This document shows, in pieces, positions 9,671 through 21,500 of a DNA stretch of 64,000 nt (positions are counted from its first letter, which is position 1; each line of letters begins with the position of its first letter). Origin of the DNA: Saposhnikovia divaricata (taxonomy: Eukaryota; Streptophyta; Magnoliopsida; Apiales; Apiaceae); NCBI GenBank assembly GCA_036435485.1, contig CM071598.1, forward strand, positions 121,894,148 to 121,958,147. Reading direction: 5' to 3'. Below the pieces are notes generated by a model. It saw nothing but the letters and a program-made list of their open reading frames with translations, ran no database searches and was not told the origin of the DNA. Made by a program: the position numbers and the translations under genes.

Positions 9671-12600
9671 TGTAAGAACCCTAATTTTTGGTAATATTTT
9701 CTTTTATTTAATATCATGTGACATTGTCAATTTGGAACCTTTCTAGTCATCCCTGTTGATTAATAGAATTGATTGTCTGAGAAACTATGTTGTTACATTC
9801 ACTATGTAAGATAAAAGGAAGATTGTGAAGGCAAGAGTCTTATTGTTAGTAAGATGTATAAAACTTGGGATTTGAGAATGATTAGAGTATTGAAAGAATT
9901 ATTAAGGGTTATGACGAGGAATTATGGATATTCGAGGGATTTACACAATTAAGTACTTAAGGAATTATAGGGGAAATCTCTACGCGACAAAATATTATTA
10001 CGAGAGATTAATTAAGATACGATACGAATTAAAGATTAAAATGACAAGCATTGGTGGAAGAATAATGATACAAGGAGTAGTATTGCATGCAAGTCCCATG
10101 CAACCAAGTGGTTAGAAATAAGCAAACTAGTTAACCAAATGGAAGGGGAATAGTAACTAGTTACCTTGCTTTTCAAAAAGAGGAGACAAGTAGTACATGT
10201 GACCATACCTATGCTAGTACCTTGCCTATACATACACATTATGTATCACCCAACACCTTTTAACACAATTATTCACCAAACAAACAAACACAAAAAAATA
10301 AAAAACACTCTCCCCCCCTTCCCAGGAGCTCTCGGCCAAGAACAAAAAAGGAAGAAGAAAATTCTTCCTCCCCCATTTCTCATCACTCATAAATCAAGAC
10401 ATAAATACTAGGCCCTCTCCATCATCTAAGCAAGGTATGTTAAGAGTTTCAAGCCATTTCATCCATCCAAATTCAAGTTATAAATTGTTAAAGATTTGGT
10501 GAATAGTAACCATGTTTGGTTTTCTTTTAGATCTTGGATTGTAAGGGTTGTAGGAGACCATTCAAGGTGTTATTGAGTTTTGTAAGGCTTATCCAAGGCT
10601 CCTAGGTGTTCAAGAAGGTATAAAAATCACAAACCCTTTTGGCCATGTAGTGTTTATGATGTTTGGTAGTAGATCCATGTATATATGTGTTAATCTTGGT
10701 TGTATAAGTAATGGATGACATGGATCTTGAGTTTTGATGTTGTGATTGTGATTTTTATCATTGTGGATAGTATATATATCTCCATGAGTGTTATAAAGCA
10801 TGAACTAAGTGAATTAGGTGTTGGTTGTGTTGTGGAATTGAGAAAATTGGTTGATCTAAGTGAATACATGCTTGCTGAGTTTTCCAGGAACATTGACCTG
10901 CCTTTTAATATGGTTTTGAACCCTCAAATCTTGTCCCCTGAGGTCCTACCATATATTTTTGGAAAGATAATTGAATGTAGTTTGTGGAAATGTAAGGTTC
11001 ATAACTAGGTGATGTATATATTTTAAGTTATGGCCGGAGAAGTAAATTGTGTTTCTGGATTCCGGACTGCACTAAGTGACCCCCTTGTGAACCTTGTTTA
11101 AACCCCTAAAAATATATGTGGGATCATGGAAAAATTTGCGAAACTAGGAAATGCAGTGGTGAAGACCACCCAAAAAGAATTGGATTAAAATATGAATTTT
11201 TTGAATTTTATAAAAATGCTAGAGTAAATTTCGCGCAAGGGAAAAAGTCGTTAGTGGAGCATAATTCTAGGGGTAATGGTTATGATTCGAATGTGGTAAC
11301 TAAATTAAGTCGAATAAGTGACGAGCGTAATCAAGCGATGACATGAACCTATAGTGGGGCTAGAGTGTCATAAGACAAGGTCATTAAGTTAATTTCGTAC
11401 CCCCTAAAACCCCGTAATTAAAGAGATATTGTTAAGGTACTAACGAGCGGTTACTGCTTATGTATAGATCGTTCGACTCCGCACGCTCGACCACCCCAAA
11501 CAAACCAAGGCAAGTTTACTTTTCAAAACTTATACATGTACAAGGACTTTCACTGTTGTGTTTGTAGTTTTCAACCGTATCAAATGCTATGTTTATCGAA
11601 GTATTGATGCAATTGAGATTGTATAAGTACATATATGTTTGTACCCCCTTGAACTTAGATTGAAATGTTTTCTTCGGACAACGACTCTAGCAATAGAGGT
11701 CGTAGCGGTCCGTATATACTATTGACCGGGGAGCGGTATATTATTATATCGTATCTAGATTGCGAAAACCCGAAGGGTCATTCGGGGAGTATCATATACT
11801 CAGGTAATTATTGTTATATCTTCGTAAATACTCGAAACCCTATCTTGGATTAAAAGTTATTTTATCGAATAATTATTTTATTAATTATTAATATTAAATC
11901 TTAAAATATTATTTATCAATTATCGTTCATTATTTTAAAGACGAAGTCAATCCAAGATACATTTAATACTTTCAAACTCGAACTCTTTCGAACTCAAAAC
12001 ATATTCTAAAACCCCCGGTCATGTTCTGCTTCTTGTATGATTTTAAGAATCATCGGTCGACTGATGTCGGACCTCAATTACTCTGTTTTCAATCAAAATC
12101 AAGTTTTTAAAAGAAAAAGAAAAAGGGACTCTGGCAGGTGTGGGAACCGTTGACGAACGATTCCCGGGATGTGTAAGCGGCCGTGAGCCAGGCGGTCCAT
12201 CAATTATTATTCCGGCCCAGGTGTTGCCGAAGGATGATTACGGATGTAGTTTTCATCGAGGGTGATTACGGATGTAGTTTTCACCCGGGGATAGTTACGG
12301 ATGTAGTTTCTATCCTTCTACCGGTAGAGAAGACCCGCGGATGATTGGACTTGGATGTGGCGACTGATCATCGTCAATCCTTGTCAGGTTTTGTGTTTTC
12401 TTTAAGTCCCATTCCTCCATTTTGGAAAAATGCTTTGACACTGCTTCTTAGGCTTTCGTGCCAAGTTGCTGATAGTGTTCTATTTTGATGAGAAAGATGT
12501 TGACTCAATGCAGTATCTAGAACTACAAGTTTATTTTGAAAACAAGGGCACATATTGTTGCACCTTCGGAATTTATCAACAATGACAAGTGATTTTATAT

Positions 12601-13167
12601 CTGATTGATACAAACAAGTTTAATAACTACCAATCATATGAAATGTTATATTGCTTACCTTATACATATATTTCTTGCTGAGCTATAGTTGCTCACTCTT
12701 GCTTGTTTTCAAATTTTACAAACACAACAGCTAAGCGAAATGGCAAGACCCAGACAGACTGCTCGAAAGCAGGTGACTAGACCCGAGCCAGCAGTTGAGA
12801 TTCCACCGGTAGGCCCATTAGCCGGATTGGTTGGCAGCTTTTGTTAGTTCGTTTTATTTATCAGTATGACCTGTGCAATGCAGTGTATCGTAACAAACTT
12901 TCAAGCCGCCAACTTCGCTTCATATCGAAGTGTTGCTGGTAGCATAAATGCTATTTAATTCGGTCTGTAATAACTCTGATACTTTTATTACTGCTTAATC
13001 AATGTTGTGACGTTTCTGAGGCTCTAACCTCTGTGTGTGTGTGCGGTGTGAGTTATTGTGGGGTCGATGGCTGTTTTATTTATATTATGTGCAAGAACAG
13101 ATATGTTATTAATGGAAAATGGACCGTGAGCGCCTAGATCTCCGACCCCGGATCTGGGGGCGTCACA
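9671..13167 (+). mobile_element. Gyp1 solo LTR, 3,497 bp
   Basis: It starts TGTAAGAACCC and ends GGGGGCGTCACA, flanked by ATGAC at 9666-9670 and 13168-13172. It is collinear throughout with the LTRs at 42867-46366 and 52851-56354. No internal sequence remains, so unequal recombination between two LTRs deleted the rest. Inside are a weak TATA-like site (about 10227), a CT-rich leader (10300-10420), splice-like mini-exons (10531-10617, 11468-11509), three GATTACGGATGTAGTTT-type repeats (12230-12310) and the short Arg-rich ORF at 12740. Confidence 0.95.
12740..12847 (+). CDS. Histone H3-tail-like short ORF in Gyp1 solo LTR
   Basis: ATG at 12740 in a strong context (GAAATGG) encodes 35 residues beginning MARPRQTARKQVTRPEP. 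Residues 1-10 resemble the conserved N-terminus of histone H3 (known as ARTKQTARKS after the initiator Met): Ala, Arg, Gln-Thr-Ala-Arg-Lys are kept and Lys4 is replaced by Arg. After the candidate splice donor CCG|GTAGGC the reading frame differs from the other Gyp1 copies by a one-base indel, so conservation stops where an exon would end. It is preceded by an acceptor-like CACAACAG (AG at 12729-12730). Confidence 0.45.
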   Translation: MARPRQTARKQVTRPEPAVEIPPVGPLAGLVGSFC

Positions 13168-14351
13168 ATGACTTTGATTGATTTTCCTGAAGATCAAACC
13201 AATATTGTTCTTTCAGAGTCTATCCACCTCGAGGGTGTATCTCAGCAACCAACACTTAAAGACGGTGACATACTAGCTATGGTGTCTAATGAAGTATTAC
13301 TGAAGACATCAGAGTCTAGTGTAAAACCTGAAAGTGGTATACTAGAGCCTGTAGTTTCTGGAAAGAAAGTAGATGTTTGTAAGGATTCAGAGACTACAGC
13401 AGGTCACTCCTTGGAGAAAACCTCAAGCCACATGCCATATGAGGAACCCTCTCTCCATGTGAGTTAGGGTATAAAAACTTCTTCTAACCCCTATTTTTCT
13501 GTAGGTCATGAGAGCACTTATCCAAATTTGAGTGATACACTTGAAAAAATGGATATAGATCCACACACAGAGTGGCTGGCTCCTGACCAGGCAAAAGGAG
13601 AGGTAGAAAGAGTGTTGACTTTAGATAGTCAAAGTGAGAATGAGGGTATGGATGATCAACTCCATAGTGAGGGAGAGAAAATTAGGAAACCACCATCGTT
13701 TGATTTCTGGGATCAGGTTTTTCCTGAATCTTGGTCTGAAAATCTTGGTATGGATGCTGGTACTTATTCTTTTATCAAGATGTATGAGAAGCATGACTTA
13801 ACACATCACAATGCAAAGCCAGAAGTTAAAGCTCAGAAACAGAAAGAAAGGCTTGCAGGAATCATTAACAGAAGAGGTGAAAGGATAAGACAAATTTCTA
13901 CTCAACCAGTACCAAAAGAAATTCCTAATAATCCTAGTATTCATTTGTATGTACTTCCAATTTCAGCTAGATTTGAGACATCAGCAATATCTGATCAATC
14001 TAAGGAGGAGTCAGGATTTGTAGATGTTAGTACACAGAATACTGGTGAATGACAGGATGATCATACTTCAGCTCCAGATCAGAAAGATGAAGATGTTTGT
14101 ACTTCTACTCAAGTATTATTACTTGACTATGCTTCTCAACAGGCAACTTCTTCTACAAGACTTGAAGATAAGGTTCTTTTTGCATCTGAATCTGAAGATA
14201 CAATAAGCACTTCCAATATTGAAGTCGATTCTGAAATTTTACGAAATATTCAGAAATCTCAAAATGATATTCAATCGAGACTTCAAATTCTTGAAGAAAA
14301 CCAAGTCACTATTATGGACAATCAAGCAGTTCTGATGAATCTCATTTGTTC

Positions 14352-15434
14352 TGTTAGGTCCGGAATAACGTAGAAGGGGGGTTGAATACGTTATTCAAAA
14401 AATATTTCGATTTTTTTTTGATGTGGATATGAGATAAAAAATACTGAATCGAAATAACACAACTGTTTGGGAAATATCTTTTAATAGATAAAACCCGGAG
14501 GTTTGCTACACAATTTAATCCTATGGATTAGCTACAAAATCAAACACTCCTAAGGATAGTTTAGGCACGAGGACCTTCTACCCGACACTTCCTGAAAGTG
14601 GGCTAAACCGACTTTCCTACTAGATGGACTTTCTAGCAGCTTACACAGAGAAGATATAAGAGAGAGAAGAGAGAGTTGTGTGTTGAGGTGTGTTTTGAAA
14701 TGAAATACAACAGGCCTATTTATAGGTTACAGAAAGTTACTATGCTGCTAAATTTACGTAACTGATTACGTTTGCTAATCCTGCCTAACTTCTGAATTCA
14801 ATTTTCAAACACACGTATTTTTCAAATTCAAAGTCTTAACTTTGAATTTTTTTATTCATGTGGGCCCCACATGTTTCCTACTTTATGAATAGTACTTTTG
14901 GGTACTATTCATGAATAGTAACTTCGGTGTGAATAGTGATTCCGGTTACTATTCACGTGAATAGTGATTTCGGTTACTATTCATTTTCATCTTTATTTTT
15001 GACATCCTTAAATATTCAGCTTCCGAAATAGAGGATATCAACACTGCTCTCAATCATATCTCTTTAACAGTTTTTCTGAGTTTAGATACTTCGATTCCTT
15101 TGTGAAGATGTTGACGCCTAGTGCAACTGGTCTGGTTCACAGACGACTAACATTCACTCGTGGTCTTCGTATCATGTCTTTAAGAATACTGCCAAGAATT
15201 GTGTAATCATTAAAACTTTATCACTGGAATCTTTTGGCCCTTCAACTGAATCATCTGTACATCTTATTTTGTCACTGAGGCTTGATCATTTTAATGAACT
15301 TCTTTCAATGACTTGATCCTTGTTGGTGCCTGTTCTTCAAATTTCACGATCCCTGTATAGAGTTTAATATTATTTATCTATTATCCTAGTTGAGTTATAT
15401 GTCCTCTATTACATATTACATTTTATGCTTTACA
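14352..15434 (-). repeat. Cop2 3' LTR
   Basis: The termini are TGTTAGGTCC and TTTATGCTTTACA on the plus strand (TG...CA when read either way). It is nearly identical to 24070-25152. It contains the hairpin cluster at 14886-14984 and the TATA-like block at 14716-14725. Confidence 0.95.
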
Positions 15435-15448
15435 ATCTCCCCCTATTT
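15435..15448 (-). promoter_or_regulatory. Cop2 polypurine tract
   Basis: On the minus strand AAATAGGGGGAGAT lies directly against the 3' LTR. This is the plus-strand DNA primer site and matches the tracts of Cop1 (25482-25495) and Cop3 (27950-27966). Confidence 0.85.
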
Positions 15449-15453
15449 GATTG

Positions 15454-15639
15454 TCAGGGTTTGACAAACAAATTCCTAGAGGATAACTCAACTGATACAA
15501 CAAAAAAATAAAATACAAAGATAAATAATATAAAAGTACATTCTGGATCATATATACATTTTCCAGATTTCCAAGTGCAAGACAATTGTTCCTCTAGACT
15601 GAACATATCTTCAAGTTTGCCTTTGCTTTCTTTCCACAT
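15454..15639 (-). other. Small open frame with hydrophobic segment after Cop2 ORF3
   Basis: It would encode 61 residues in a frame different from ORF3, starting 16 bases after the ORF3 stop. The C-terminal half has a strongly hydrophobic run rich in Phe, Ile and Val that would fit one membrane segment. I see no homologue elsewhere in the window. It may be only the 3' UTR. Confidence 0.15.
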
Positions 15640-15655
15640 AGCACTAGTACTCCCA

Positions 15656-17761
15656 TTAGCTTTTCCTTTCCCAAAATAAAGTTAATTCCGTGTCAACAAC
15701 CTTTTCCTTGCCCTTATGCCTAGTAGATTTTTTTTGATCATCCACATTCTCCCCCTCAGTTGGATTATCCTCCAGAGTAGTAGGATGTGGAGTTGGTAAT
15801 TTAGACGAAGATGGTTTTACCAAGGAGTTAATTGCATGACTAAACTGGGCTGCCATAGAACTTAACTGAACCTGGAATGCATCATGTTGAATAAGTTGCA
15901 AATTTTTGATTTCTGCAATGGACTTACAGATATTTGGCAACTCTTTCTCCAATTTTTGGACCCGTGTAATGAGTCTGCTGTATTCCTTTCTGGTTATAGG
16001 TGCATGTGGTTGAGTAGGTTGCTCACTCGTATGTTCTGCAGGTGTTTCACTCAACACTCTATATTCACTCGGTTTAGTGGTTTGGGTGACACTTACATGT
16101 TCTGTTCGTGTTTCCCTCAACTCTCCTCCAGAGCTTCCACCGATATGTGTACCTGCAAATGAAATCATCCTAGCCCCTTTTTCAGAGGTCACGGATGGTG
16201 CAATGAAAGTTCGTGAGCTTCCATCCTCGCGTGAAGCGAGTTGCCGACCACTGGTAAATAGTGGTAAATCTCTAAAGAGATCCAGAGATTTTTCCTCTGG
16301 GAGGTTAAACTTGAATCGATTAAATGGCACAAAACCCAAGTTTCCCTCGTATGTCTGTGAAGACACTTGGTTCATAAAAGAACCACCTACCGATGGATCT
16401 TTCCGTAAAATGGAAGATTCACCAGCAGTTATTGAGGTAGGTAATTCCACCTCGGATGCCTGTGAAGGCATTTGATCTTTAGAAAGATCATCAACCACTC
16501 TTATGTTCCGTGAAATGGAACTCAAGATAGTTGCTCCCGTCAATTCATCCTCATTTACATTTTCACTCATTTGACAAGGAAGAATTGTTTCCCTAACAGT
16601 TACAGTTACCTCAGGTTCATTTGGTTTACTTCGTTTAGAATGAGGTAGAGCTGCTGATGTAACTAACTCCTTATGTGGTGCTGCTGAGGCACTATCTCCC
16701 TCAAAAGTGTTGATGGTTGGTCGTTTAAGTGACAATTGAGGTGTAGGAGTTTGTTGTGTTTGTGTTTGCATTTGTAAAATGGGCTCTTCGACCTGTGTTA
16801 GAGTCGGTGGGATTTCCTGCTCTTGGTCGGGTAAGATGGCCACTGGGGGCTGTAGAAACTGTATTTCCTGTGACACAACAGGGAATACAAAGGTTGGAAT
16901 AACAGGGATTGAAATATTACCTTGTCGTATACCTGCTCTCACTGGTCTTGGTAACAACGGAAGTGGGACAGTCTTTAGATATTCAGTTAGGACTGTAGGC
17001 ACATCCGTATATTTCTTTTTGCTCATGTAATTAATTACATTCGTCTTTATGGAAGAACATTCCACCTTTTGACCATTTTCCAAGCGTACCCTGTCTTCAT
17101 CATTCAAAAAATCATTTAATATTAGCTGTAGAAACCTTGGATATAGACATTTGACATTTTGAGTCCGAACATCTCTTGTTCCTAAGTGTTTCATCTTTAA
17201 AATGATTTGACCAAGCACTATTTTTCCAAAATTAATCCTCAAATTATTGGCGACCGCATACCCTATTTTTTGGATATATTCAGGTATTCGATCTTGATTT
17301 GTTCTATCTGAGGAAAAAACATGGTTAAGTGTGTGAAAGAAGAAACTCCAATACTGGGTTAGAAACGTTCTATAAAGATTACCAGTATTGAAATTGCCAT
17401 CTTGGTACCTTATAAAACGAAAGAACATTTCAATCTGTTCAGGTGTAGGATCAGAAACGAGATTTTCCATAGGAAAATGAAGAATTCGATTAACATCTCG
17501 TTCAGTGACCCTAATCGACCTACCAAATAGTCGATATGTGAATGCACACCCGTCCTGTCCAGAAGTGTTAACCGCACTGCAATATAGTTCACGCAATGCA
17601 TCATGGTTAAGCTGCACTGGTGTAACTAAAGCATAGCGAATTAATGAATGTTCATTCAAAAATTGTGTCCAAGCCCGAAATTGCTCATCCTGAATGGTTT
17701 CGATTTGCTGAATGGAAATAGGATTAACTTTAGCAATTAAAAAGCTTCCCTGCAATGCCAT
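15656..17761 (-). CDS. Cop2 ORF3 protein (function unknown)
   Basis: The frame is open from 17791; I prefer the ATG at 17761 (GAAAATGGCA, protein MALQGSFL...) because Cop1 ORF3 starts in the same context, giving 701 aa. Residues about 35-250 form a compact domain: a YGQ/FTYRLFGR-like strand region, YWSFFFHTLNHVF, INFGKIVLGQIIL and LYPRFLQLILNDFL. These align with Cop1 ORF3. The remainder is Pro/Thr/Ser-rich, then a coiled coil (about 570-620) and a Lys-rich C-terminus. I see no signal peptide, transmembrane helix or enzyme motif. Similar proteins, as I recall, are common in asterid genomes under uninformative names. Transcription may start from the TATA-like site at 17964-17970. Confidence 0.8.
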   Translation of the reverse strand: MALQGSFLIAKVNPISIQQIETIQDEQFRAWTQFLNEHSLIRYALVTPVQLNHDALRELYCSAVNTSGQDGCAFTYRLFGRSIRVTERDVNRILHFPMENLVSDPTPEQIEMFFRFIRYQDGNFNTGNLYRTFLTQYWSFFFHTLNHVFSSDRTNQDRIPEYIQKIGYAVANNLRINFGKIVLGQIILKMKHLGTRDVRTQNVKCLYPRFLQLILNDFLNDEDRVRLENGQKVECSSIKTNVINYMSKKKYTDVPTVLTEYLKTVPLPLLPRPVRAGIRQGNISIPVIPTFVFPVVSQEIQFLQPPVAILPDQEQEIPPTLTQVEEPILQMQTQTQQTPTPQLSLKRPTINTFEGDSASAAPHKELVTSAALPHSKRSKPNEPEVTVTVRETILPCQMSENVNEDELTGATILSSISRNIRVVDDLSKDQMPSQASEVELPTSITAGESSILRKDPSVGGSFMNQVSSQTYEGNLGFVPFNRFKFNLPEEKSLDLFRDLPLFTSGRQLASREDGSSRTFIAPSVTSEKGARMISFAGTHIGGSSGGELRETRTEHVSVTQTTKPSEYRVLSETPAEHTSEQPTQPHAPITRKEYSRLITRVQKLEKELPNICKSIAEIKNLQLIQHDAFQVQLSSMAAQFSHAINSLVKPSSSKLPTPHPTTLEDNPTEGENVDDQKKSTRHKGKEKVVDTELTLFWERKS

Positions 17762-17791
17762 TTTCAAAACTTCGAGGAAATTCAAAAACAA

Positions 17792-18504
17792 GAGTTAGTT
17801 TTTATAAAGGATGATGTATAAAGCAAGAATATAAAATCCAATCTAAAAACCACCAGCTAGATTGAGAGATCTTTCCGATCAAAGCTCGAAATATTCAGCA
17901 ATTGTGTGTATATGCTCTGTATATCTGAAAAATGATGATGTTAAACACAAACAAAAACTCATCATTTATAAGGTTTCAAGGACTAGTGGGTTAGGTGAGA
18001 TATTGACAGGCTATGTTGAATAACACCGCTTTAATAATTTCTCACCTAATCAACCAATAATTTCCCACCTAATCAATCAATTAGCCGAAAAACATCTTAT
18101 CATCGAAACCTGTCAGCCGAAAAACATCTTATCACTGAAATCTATCAGCCTATATACACACACACATACAATATTTCTAATTATTATGGATTTAAAAATA
18201 ATCACGCAGTAAATCAAGAATTAATCCACAATAATCAGATAAACTCACAATTAAATAGACATAAAATTAACAAAATATCATTAATTGATATATGTCAATA
18301 AAATATTTATTTAATTATGCTACAATTAACACAATTATTCACTAACTAATTACCATAAAAGATAGCATTTATAAGCATGGCAATTAGTATAGAGATAACT
18401 GTAAGATGAAGACTGGATGCAAAGTAAATTCACAAGTCCTAAAAATATGGACATTTAAAATACCTGTGACTTTATAACAAATTGCAGTTATTGATTATCC
18501 AAAA
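17792..18504 (-). promoter_or_regulatory. Cop2 pol-ORF3 spacer with tandem repeats and TATA-like box
   Basis: No gene. TATAAAT on the minus strand at 17964-17970 lies about 200 bases upstream of the ORF3 start. Just upstream of it are two short tandem duplications: a 23-bp unit twice (about 18031-18077) and a 32-bp unit twice (18084-18115, 18116-18147). This layout suggests a promoter with upstream repeats driving ORF3; that is inference. The rest (18150-18504) is AT-rich with nothing visible. Confidence 0.45.
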
Positions 18505-21500
18505 TTAATTAGACAGATTTAACATCCCAAGTTCACCAACTAACCTGGAGAATGTGGATTCATCCAGTGGTTTAGTAAAGATGTCTGCAATTTGTTGATC
18601 TGTGGGAACAAAATATAATACCACAGTTCCATTCATGACATGCTCTCGTAAGAAATGATACCTGATATCAATGTGCTTAGTCCTGGTATGTTGAACTGGA
18701 TTGTTGGCAATGGCAATGGCACTCGTGTTATCGCATAGAATTGGAATTTTGTCCAACATGAGTCCATAATCCTGAAGTTGATTCCTCATCCACAGGATCT
18801 GAGCACAACAACTACCTGCCGCAATGTATTCTGCTTCGGCTGTCGAGGTAGATACTGAGTGTTGTTTCTTGCTGTACCAAGATACCAACCTTCTTCCTAG
18901 AAACTGACAGCTTCCAGAAGTACTTTTCCGATCAATCTTACAGCCTGCAAAGTCAGAATCTGTATAGCCAACTAGGTCAAAACCTGTTCCTTTAGGGTAC
19001 CAAATCCCAAGATCGGGGGTTCCCTTAAGGTATCTGAAAATACGTTTAACAGCTATAAGATGTGACTCTTTAGGGTCAGCCTGGAATCTAGCACATAAAC
19101 AAGTTGCGAACATAATATCTGGTCGACTAGCAGTTAAGTATAAGAGAGAGCCGATCATACCTCGATACTTCGTGATGTCAACTGACTTACCAGATTTGTC
19201 TTGATCAAGCTTGACAGCAGTTGGCATTGGGGTCTTGGCAGTAGTTGCTTCTTCCATCCCATACTTCTTCAGAAGATCCTTTATGTATTTTGATTGGCAG
19301 ATGAAAATACCATCAGGCTTCTGAACAACTTGAAGTCCAAGGAAGAAGGACAACTCACCCATCATGCTCATCTCGTACTTACTCTGCATTAACTTAGCAA
19401 ATCTCTTGCATAGCAAACCATTAGTAGAACCAAATATTATATCATCCACATATACTTGCACCAGAATTATATCATTTTTATGCTTTTTATGAAAGAGAGT
19501 TTTGTCGATGATACCTCTTGTAAAACCATTTTCAAGTAAGAACTTGGAGAGAGTATCATACCATGTTCGAGGGGCTTGCTTGAGACCATAGAGAGCTTTA
19601 AAGAGAAAGTACACAAAACCTTCAAAGTCCTTGTCTTCGAACCCAGGGGGTTGTTCAACATAGACTTCTTCTTCTAGATCTCCGTTCAAAAATGCACTCT
19701 TCACATCCATCTGAAAAACCTTAAAGTTGGAGTGTGCAGCAAATGCTAAGAACATCCTGATTGCTTCAAGCCTTGCAACTGGAGCATAAGTTTCATCATA
19801 ATCAATTCCCTCTTCTTGAGAGTAACCCTTTGCTACCAATCGAGCCTTGTTCCTCGTAACAATACCATTTTCATCCAGTTTATTCCTAAACACCCATCTA
19901 GTGCCAATTATAGATTTATCTTTTGGTCTTGGCACCAGCTTCCATACTTTCTGCCTTTCGAACTGATTGAGTTCTTCCTGCATTGCAGTTACCCAATCTG
20001 GATCATCAAGAGCTTCATCAATCTTTTTAGGTTCAATTTGAGATAAAAATCCTGCGAAATTGCACTCATTCTGTGTTGCTCTTCTAGTCTGTACACCCGT
20101 GTCCGGTTCACCAATGATCTGTTCAAAGGGATGTGCTCTACTCCATATCCTTTGTCTTGGCAGATCTGATCTTGATGATTCCCCAAGTTCATGATTGTGT
20201 TGAGTGTGGTGACTAGTAGATCCAAAATCATTATTTGCTCCCCCTGAGCTGTTGCTTTCAGAGTTTAAAGAATCATTAGTAGCAGATGTTTCTTCACTTG
20301 ATTGGGGTTCATTGTTCACTTGCTCCCCCTCAACATGTGCTGCTGTCTGATCTATTGGTATAGATTGAACAATAGAGTCTGAAAGAGTATCAGAATTTTG
20401 TAGATCAGCATTTATTTCTTCATTCTCAAATCTCAGCTGGTCATGTTCATCAAAATCTTCAAGTCCTGTTATCTTCTTATCATCAAAAGACACATGGATA
20501 GATTCCATGACCACTTTTGTTCTCAGATTGTAGACTCTGAATGCTTTTGTGGATAGTGGGTATCCAACAAAGATTCCTTCATCAGCTTTTAAATCAAATT
20601 TGGAAAGCTGTTCTGGATGAGTCTTAAGAACAAAACACTTACATCCAAACACATGAAAGTACTTCAGGTTCGGCTTCTTATTTTTCACCATCTCATATGG
20701 TGTTTTACCATGCTTGTTTATGAGTGTAGCATTCTGTGTGAAACAAGCAGCTTGCACAGCTTCAGCCCAGAAGTAAGTTGGCAGCTTTGCTTCATCAAGC
20801 ATGGTCCTTGCAGCTTCTATGAGAGTCCTATTCTTTCTCTCTACTACTCCATTTTGTTGTGGAGTTCCAGGTGCAGAGAATTCTTGCTTTATTCCATTTT
20901 CTTTACAAAACTCTTCCATGACTGCATTCTTGAACTCAGTGCCATTATCACTCCTTATGATTTTCACTGTATGCTTAGATCCTTTGTCCAGTTGTCTGAC
21001 ATGCTCTGTTAAGATTGATGCAGTTTCTTCTTTCTTGTGCATGAAATATACCCATGTATATCTGGTGTATTCATCAACAATAACCAAAGCATATCTTTTC
21101 TTTCCAATAGACATTATATTTACTGGACCGAATAAATCAACATGCAATAAGTGATATGGCTCAAGAATTGAGGATTCAGTCTTACTTTTAAATGAAGTTT
21201 TCCTTTGTTTTGCCTTTTGACATGAGTCACATAGGCCATCTGGAGTAAAAACTGATTTGGGCAATCCTCTCACAAGATCTTTCTTCACTAGCTCATTAAT
21301 GCTGTTGAAATTCAGATGAGAAAGTCTCTTGTGCCAATCCCAGCTTTCTTCAATTGATGCTCTACTCAGTAGACAGATTGCAGAGCCATCAGAGTTTGTT
21401 GAAAGCTTGGCTTCATAAATGTTACCATGCCTGTATCCCTTCAGAACAACCTTTCCTGTAGATTTGCTTACAACTTCACCGTGTTCTTCAAAGAAATCCA

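Noticed and set aside
12740..12847. A true histone H3 gene fragment
   Set aside because: Resemblance stops after about ten residues; the H3 continuation (second Lys-rich block, histone fold) is absent, so this is a look-alike, not a captured H3 gene on present evidence.
15454..15639. Envelope transmembrane protein
   Set aside because: One hydrophobic run in a short frame with no signal peptide, no conserved relative here and a position matching the 3' UTR.
15884..17030. Plus-strand frames opposite Cop2 ORF3
   Set aside because: Shadows of the long minus-strand gene; Cys/Ser-rich with no domain.
18031..18147. CRISPR-like array
   Set aside because: Only two copies each of 23- and 32-bp units without spacers, in a plant retrotransposon.
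20617..21154. Plus-strand frames opposite Cop2 integrase
   Set aside because: Antisense shadows of a conserved pol region.
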